NCBI GenBank assembly: GCA_963514095.1
Contig: OY741264.1
Location: forward strand, 17,606,827-17,670,826
Direction: 5' to 3'
DNA from: Eutrigla gurnardus
Taxonomy: Eukaryota > Chordata > Actinopteri > Perciformes > Triglidae
Length of the DNA stretch: 64,000 nt
Every line of letters starts with the position of its first letter. The first letter of the stretch is position 1. This document shows, piece after piece, positions 58,705 to 64,000 of this stretch. The position numbers were made by a program, and so were the translations under genes. The notes below the pieces were generated by a model that worked only from the letters and a program-made list of their open reading frames with translations, searched no databases and had not been told where the DNA came from.

Positions 58705-60074
58705 GCAGAATTAATTCTATTAAAATGAACATTCTTCCGAGATTTTTGTTTCTTTTCCGGTGTCTTCCAATTTTTTTATCTAAATCATTTATACAAATGT
58801 TGGACAAAATGATCTCTAAATTTATCTGGGCTGGTAAGAACCCTAGAACGCGGCGAACAACTCTCCAAAGAAGCAAATCAGACGGGGGCCTTGCACTGCC
58901 TAACCTATTGTTCTACTATTGGGCTGCCAATCTTCAAAAAATCCATGCCTGGTGTAACTCTCCCAGCTTGGACTGGTGCATAATGGAAGATGCTTCTTGC
59001 CACCCCTCATCTCTGGCGGCTCTGGCCTGTGCCCCTCTATCTTCTCGTTATCCTAGTTATATTAAAAACCCAATCGTACTTTCCTCTTTGAAAATTTGGA
59101 AACAATTCAGACAACATTTCAAACTTTCTTCACCCATATCATTAAGCCCCATTTGCAATAATCATTTGTTTCCCCCCTCCAACACAGACGCAGCTTTCAC
59201 TTTGTGGAGAGAGAGGGGCTTGGTTCATTTCTCAGATTTATATTCTGAGGGCTTGTTTGCTACATTCAACGATCTCCGTGTTAAATATAATTTACCTCAA
59301 TCTCATATGTTTCGATATTTTCAAGCACGAAATTATGCACGCACACACTTTGTATCCTTTCCTCAATCTCCAATAGGATCTCTTATCAATGAAGTACTCT
59401 CTCTTTCAACAGCTCGCTGTAAGATTTCAGTATTATTTGACCTCATATCATCCTCAAATGTGTCATCCCTTGTGAGGGTCAGGGATAGTTGGGAAAAGGA
59501 ACTTGGTTTTAATTTGACAGATGAATGGTGGAAGGAGGCGTTGATCAGGGTCAATTCTTCATCTTCATGTGCTCGTCTCTGTTTAATCCAATTTAAGGTT
59601 CTTCACAAAATTCATTTTACAAAAAATAGACTTAGTAGGCTATTTCCAGGCACAAACGACATCTGTGATAGATGCCGTCTATCTCCCGCTGACCATGTTC
59701 ATATGTTTTTTTCTTGCCCCAAGTTAGTCAACTACTGGTCTAATTTTTTCAATTCATTAAGTAAAGCCCTCAACATCATGCTTGAACCCTGTCCGCTAGT
59801 ATCCATCTTTGGGGTTCCTAGTGCTCCAACTAGTCTCACTAAGATGAACTCTGATGTCATCGCCTTTGCCTCACTTATAGCCCGCAGACGTATTTTATTA
59901 CATTGGAAAAGCCCAAATGCTCCTCCTGCTACCTCTTGGTTGAGCGACTTAATGTCTTTTCTGTCTCTGGAAAAAATTAAATATTCTTTAAGAGGCTCAG
60001 CAGTAAAATTTTATAAAAGATGGCAACCCCTCATCACTTATGTAAACACCCTCACCTCTCTGGACTTCAACTGA
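58683..60074 (+). pseudogene. L1 ORF2, C-terminal part
   Basis: The open frame, 463 codons with no internal stop, begins in the target duplication; the L1 part starts at GRINSIKMNILPRFLFLFRC. It has the post-RT region (FIWAGKNPRTRRTTLQRSK, DGGLALPNLLFYYWAANLQ) and the cysteine/histidine motif CDRCRLSPADHVHMFFSCP at about 59668-59725, which ends L1/Tx1-type ORF2. The RT and endonuclease domains are lacking because of 5' truncation, so it is dead on arrival. The intact frame suggests a young insertion. Confidence 0.85.
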
Positions 60075-60457
60075 AGTGATTTGATGCATCCACTCTTCTT
60101 TTTTTCATTTTAGTTTAATTTTTCATTGAGCACACTGGGCACCCTGTATGTATTTTCCTACTGTTATTTATATTATTATCATCATTATTTATTTGTCTTT
60201 CTCACCTCCCTTTTTATTATACGTTTTATCTTATTTTAGTTGTGTATTCAATTTTACTTATTTGTTTGTTTTTCTCTCCCTCTCTGTTCTTGGGGGATGT
60301 TCCTCTTTTGGTTACATGTTCTTAATATACAATGTGTATATATATATATATAAAAAAAAAAAAAAAGGTGGAAAACAGCTAAAATAACTTTATATCTTGT
60401 ATCAATGTATGTGAAATGCTGGTCTCCAATAAAAAAACTTGGAAAAAAAAAAAAAAA
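58702..60457 (+). mobile_element. L1-type LINE, 5'-truncated, with poly(A) tail
   Basis: It is flanked by a 15-bp target duplication AGAAGAGGGGGAGGT (58687-58701 and 60458-60472) and ends with a run of about 15 A (60443-60458), both hallmarks of L1 retrotransposition. Only the 3' part of ORF2 and the 3' untranslated region were copied. Confidence 0.9.
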
Positions 60458-60472
60458 AGAAGAGGGGGAGGT

Positions 60473-62414
60473 ACTGCTTCAATCACAAATAACACCTTGA
60501 ACATTAACGAAGTATTTTTTAACAGTTACTCATCATTTGAGTACCATGCCTTCGTTTTTAGCAGCCCACCGATTCTATGTATGACAGTCTACCGACCACC
60601 CCAGTATTCCACTTCTTTTATTAGTGAAGTTTCAGAACTTTTATCAATTATTCATACCACTTTTAACAGAATTTTAATAACCGGTGATTTTAATCTACAC
60701 GTGGACATCTCCTCAGACTCAATGTCTAGAGAATTTTTAAACCTTTTAAACTGCCTTGATTTTAAGCAACATGTGACGCAGCCGACGCACAACAGGGGGC
60801 GCACCTTGGACCTGGTTATATCTTATGGCCTGTCCGTTGGTGCGCCCTCTGTTGTGGACCTGGCTGTATCTGACCACTTTTGTGTGTTTTTTACAATCAC
60901 CAGTTTTAATCAACGGGAGGCCCCTGTGAGAACAGTGAGGAAACGCTACCTAACTTCTGAAGTGGCTGCAAATTTTATCCAGATTTTACAGAGCACTCCT
61001 GCCGAAATTTTACCAGCACCCTGCGATTTTATCACTGACAATTTTAATAATAAGATAAAGTCGATACTGGACTCAGTTGCTCCAGTTTTTATAAAATCAA
61101 TTAAAACAAGACCTACAACCCCGTGGAGAACACCTCAAAAATTACAATAACACAGTCAAACAAGCCAGAATCTCCCACTTCCAAAAATTAATCAATGACC
61201 ATAAAAATAACCCCAAATTCTTATTCTCCACCATCGATCTTTTAACAAACACAAATTTTAAAAAATCCTCCAGGACAGCAGATAACGCCCTTTGTGAGGA
61301 CTTTGCAGACCACTTCAGAAGAAAAATCAATGACATCAGATCCAGTCTTTTATCCCAACAGCTTTTAACACCTGGATCATTGCTTTTACCTGAGGAAACA
61401 CTGGAGAGTTTTGCCCTGGTTGATGCGAGGACACTTGGTCGAGTCTTCTCCCAGGTAAAGCCCACAACCTGCCTTTCAGATCCAATTCCCACACTCTATG
61501 GATTCTTTGAGGAACAGCTGTTGTATCTGGTGAATTGCTCTCTTCAGACGGGTGTCTTCCCCACCTCCTTTAAAACGGCAGTGGTGAAGCCCCTTCTGAA
61601 GAAGAGTGATTTAGACCCCAATGTTTTAAATAACTACCGGCCTGTATCCAACTTACCATTTTTAAGTAAAATTTTAGAAAAACTTGTTTTTAATCAAGTA
61701 AATGATTTTTTAAACTCAAACCATATTTTAGAGACTCATCAGTCTGGTTTTAGGAGGAACCACAGTACAGAGACAGCACTTTTAAAGATTTTAAATGACA
61801 TCAGGTGTAATTTAGATAATCATAAACTCACAGTCTTGGTACTACTGGATCTAACCGCCGCCTTCGATACAGTAGACCATGACATTTTATTAAATAGACT
61901 GAGGAAACTGGTCGGCTTCTCTGGTACTGTTCTTAACTAGTTCACGTCCTACCTTACTGATCGAAGTTTCTTTGTAAGTATGGATACATGTTCCTCAGGA
62001 ACCTATAAGATAAAGTGTGGGGTTCCCCAAGGGTCAATTTTAGGTCCAACTCTTTTTAATCTGTACATGCTTCCCCTTGGGGACGTCATCAGGAGGCACG
62101 GCATCAGCTTTCATAGTTATGCTGACGATACGCAACTGTACATCGCCGTGTCTCCTGATGACACAGGGCCAATTGATGCCCTTTTTAACTGCATTATAGA
62201 CATCAAGTCATGGATGGCAGCAAACTTCCTACAGCTCAACCAGGACAAAACAGAGGTTTTAGTCATTGGTCCTGAAGGCCAGAGAGAGAAACTTTTACCA
62301 AAGTTACAGGATTTTAAACCCGCAAAATCTGTAAAAAATCTGGGCGTGATTTTTGACTCTGAGCTTACTTTTATTCCACATATCAAAAACATAACAAAGA
62401 TAGGTTTGTGCTGA
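60473..62414 (+). pseudogene. LINE pol ORF, endonuclease end and reverse transcriptase
   Basis: After the L1, the endonuclease continues: MTVYRPPQ, ITGDFNLHVD (catalytic D and N) and VSDHFCVFF (the SDH motif), to about 61140. A deletion of part of the linker changes frame (NNTVKQARISHFQK from 61146). The RT then follows: NYRPVSNLPFLSKILEKLVF, LLDLTAAFDTVDHDIL (motif A, 61842 on), CGVPQGSILGP, and the catalytic YADDTQLY (62118-62141). A TAG at 61938-61940 stands where tryptophan is usual. The frame ends at 62414 near FIPHIKNITK, where about 60 codons are deleted. Confidence 0.82.
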
Positions 62415-62785
62415 CGAGGACCAGAGGGCGGGAGCACATTACACCAGTTTTAGAATCGCTGCATTGGCTCCCTGTGCGTTTCAGGATCGATTTTAAGGTT
62501 CTTTTACTAGTTTTTAAATGTCTTAATGGTCTTGGGCCTTCCTATTTATCTGCAACACTTTTACCCTATCAACCCTCACGGACCCTGAGGTCCTCCGGTG
62601 CTGGCCTTTTAACCATACCAAAAGTAAGAACTAAAACACACGGGGAGGCTGCGTTCGGTTTCTATGACCCCCGATTGTGGAGCAGCCTGCCGGAGAACCT
62701 CAGGGCCGCAGAGAATGTTGATGTTTTTAAAAAGAGGCCCACCTTTTTAATCAGGCTTTTAACTGACTTGTTTTATTCTTTCTAA
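62408..62785 (+). pseudogene. LINE pol ORF, C-terminal end
   Basis: The text ITPVLESLHWLPVRFRIDFK, LVFKCLNGLGPSYLS and GFYDPRLWSSLPENLRAAE is the usual C-terminus of L2-type LINEs, in a different frame from the RT because of the deletion before it. It ends with the stop at 62785. Confidence 0.85.
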
Positions 62786-63549
62786 TTCCTTTTATGCTTC
62801 TTACATTTTTTATTATGATTCTATTTTACATTATTTATTTTAGCTTATCCTGTTTTACTGTTTTATATATTATATTTATTTATTTATTTTTATTGTTTCA
62901 TTTATTGGGTCTATTTTATAGATTTTGATGCATTTTACTGTTTTTATTCCCTCAGTTTTTAGCTTCTACCTTTTTATCTTATTTTACTGTTTTAGCCCCT
63001 CGGTTTTCCAGTGTTTTCCTCCTGGGGGCCGACCGCACCGGGAGCTGTCTCTGGTCCACCGTTGGGGGTGCTGTCCTGTGGACGGCCCTGGACCGGGTGG
63101 CTGGAGAGCTCTACACCTTGGTGTGGAGCCTCCTGTCTGCCTAGGCTGGGGTGGTCCCTGTGGTGGCGCCCTCTGCAGTCATGGACCATGATTCCTCTCG
63201 GTGTGCGTCGGCCCCCAAAGGTAGCTTCTTCCTCACCTCAGATCTTGGTGCCCAGCCATGTCTCTTCAGTGACAGATAGTGTATGTGTGTGGGTGTGGGT
63301 GTGTTTGTGTGTGTGGGTGTGTATGTCTGTGCATTTGGCAATGTGTGTGCGTGAGTGTGTATGTCTCTGTGTATCTCTGTGTATATTTGTGGGGGTGGGA
63401 GGTTTGGGTTTCATGGTGTTTCTTTGTTGTTCACATTTTGTTTTGTTTTTGTTTTGTTCGCTCTTATTTTCTGTAGGGCACTTTGTGTTACTGCAAAGTA
63501 TGAAAGGTGCCATATAAATAAAGCTTGATTTGATTTGATTTGATTTGAT
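62786..63549 (+). repeat. LINE 3' untranslated region and tail
   Basis: AT-rich to about 63000, then a GC-rich part, then a (GT)n-rich part (63275-63400), and ending with AATAAAGC and the TTTGAT tail at 63525-63549. Open frames here (62925-63191, 63011-63517) are not genes. Confidence 0.65.
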
Positions 63550-64000
63550 GCAAAGCTTGACAGGCCTGCTGTGCCTGGATACGGTTGCTATGCTATGAGT
63601 GGACAATCCTGGTTCGAGGGAGTCAATTGTAGCGAGAGATGCTCCAGTTAATTTGACATAAACAACAATGACTGGTCTATATCATAGATTTCTTCAAATA
63701 GCCCAAGACAGTCAACATGATCCAATGCTTAGTTCCATAGAGGAATCACAACAACTGAACACTAGGCTCCAATATTAAACCTATGAGTCAATATACCATT
63801 TATCATTTGTCTGGTATGGATTCTGATGTCGGATCGAAAGACTCTGCTTGTGTGACCAAGCCTCACTTTTTGTGAAAGATCGTCCTCTTTTTGGATCGGA
63901 GATACCTATCCAAGGACATCACTTAGCTGACGAAACCAGCAAGAAGCAAAAGAGGCAGACAATTAAACAAATCAATGTGCAGGAATAGTGAGTGTTTATT
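63550..64000. other. Unassigned sequence to the window end
   Basis: Nothing recognised. Confidence 0.4.

Larger units (their letters stand above)
57850..63549 (+). mobile_element. L2-type LINE, 5'-truncated, with nested L1-type LINE
   Basis: The element holds the end of ORF1, a pol ORF with endonuclease and reverse transcriptase, a long 3' untranslated region, and a 3' tail of TTGAT/TTTGAT units (63525-63549). Its own sequence totals about 3.9 kb without the nested 1.76-kb L1. Both coding regions are damaged by two deletions (at about 61140 and about 62405) and one nonsense mutation (61938-61940). Confidence 0.8.

Noticed and set aside
62925..63606. Frames in the LINE 3' region
   Set aside because: 3' untranslated and GT-rich sequence; no similarity to proteins.

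Overview
The window reads as a stretch of a teleost fish nuclear genome, probably gene-poor intergenic or intronic DNA, and almost everything recognisable in it is transposable-element (TE) sequence. The teleost call rests on the TE set: an L2-type LINE whose ORF1 has an esterase-like motif, a nested L1-type LINE tail, a Ty3/Gypsy element with the Gmr1-type order (integrase before reverse transcriptase), a ZMYM1-like hAT transposase gene, Tc1/mariner elements with long inverted repeats, Harbinger-like pieces, and tRNA-derived SINEs. Long stretches are AT-rich with many microsatellites. I see no convincing exon of a host gene; one orphan minus-strand reading frame (36150-36374) is the only candidate. 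There are no bacterial-type operons and no CRISPR array.

Layout. 1-9 kb: old non-autonomous inverted-repeat elements, a broken Tc1 fragment and SINE fragments between unassigned sequence. 9-17 kb: Harbinger-like end sequence, a nested inverted-repeat element (11.1-12.0 kb), a 1.8-kb unclassified repeat (12.2-14.0 kb), a SINE, and a complete but broken 2.26-kb mariner-type element (14954-17212). 18.4-21.7 kb: a TE-like unit holding a multi-exon reading frame resembling C14orf93-like proteins, then a ~300-bp TA/TG microsatellite. 21.7-25.7 kb: nothing recognisable. 25.7-40.1 kb: a cluster of hAT-type elements, most with perfect 8-bp target duplications, including hAT in hAT (25702-29993), 30699-32002, an hAT 5' end split by a 2.3-kb fold-back element (32524-34861), and 39153-40104; a Harbinger Myb-like pseudogene lies at 35.5 kb. 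40-45 kb: LINE tails and small inverted-repeat elements. 44.9-50.9 kb: a minus-strand ZMYM1-like hAT transposase pseudogene, with a Gmr1-like LTR element (46132-49532) sitting in one of its introns. 52-54 kb: Harbinger- and hAT-like remnants and a tRNA-Ala-like SINE. 54.6-57.7 kb: a four-level nest: inverted-repeat element, Tc1, Harbinger-like element, captured 28S rDNA. 57.85-63.55 kb: a decayed L2-type LINE split by a 5'-truncated L1-type LINE.

No genes here form a cellular pathway. The logic of the window is one of successive insertions, and target-site duplications let much of the order be read. The most unusual objects are the Harbinger-like element carrying ~300 bp of 28S rDNA plus likely ITS2, and the fold-back element with unequal arrays of a 185-bp repeat in its arms.
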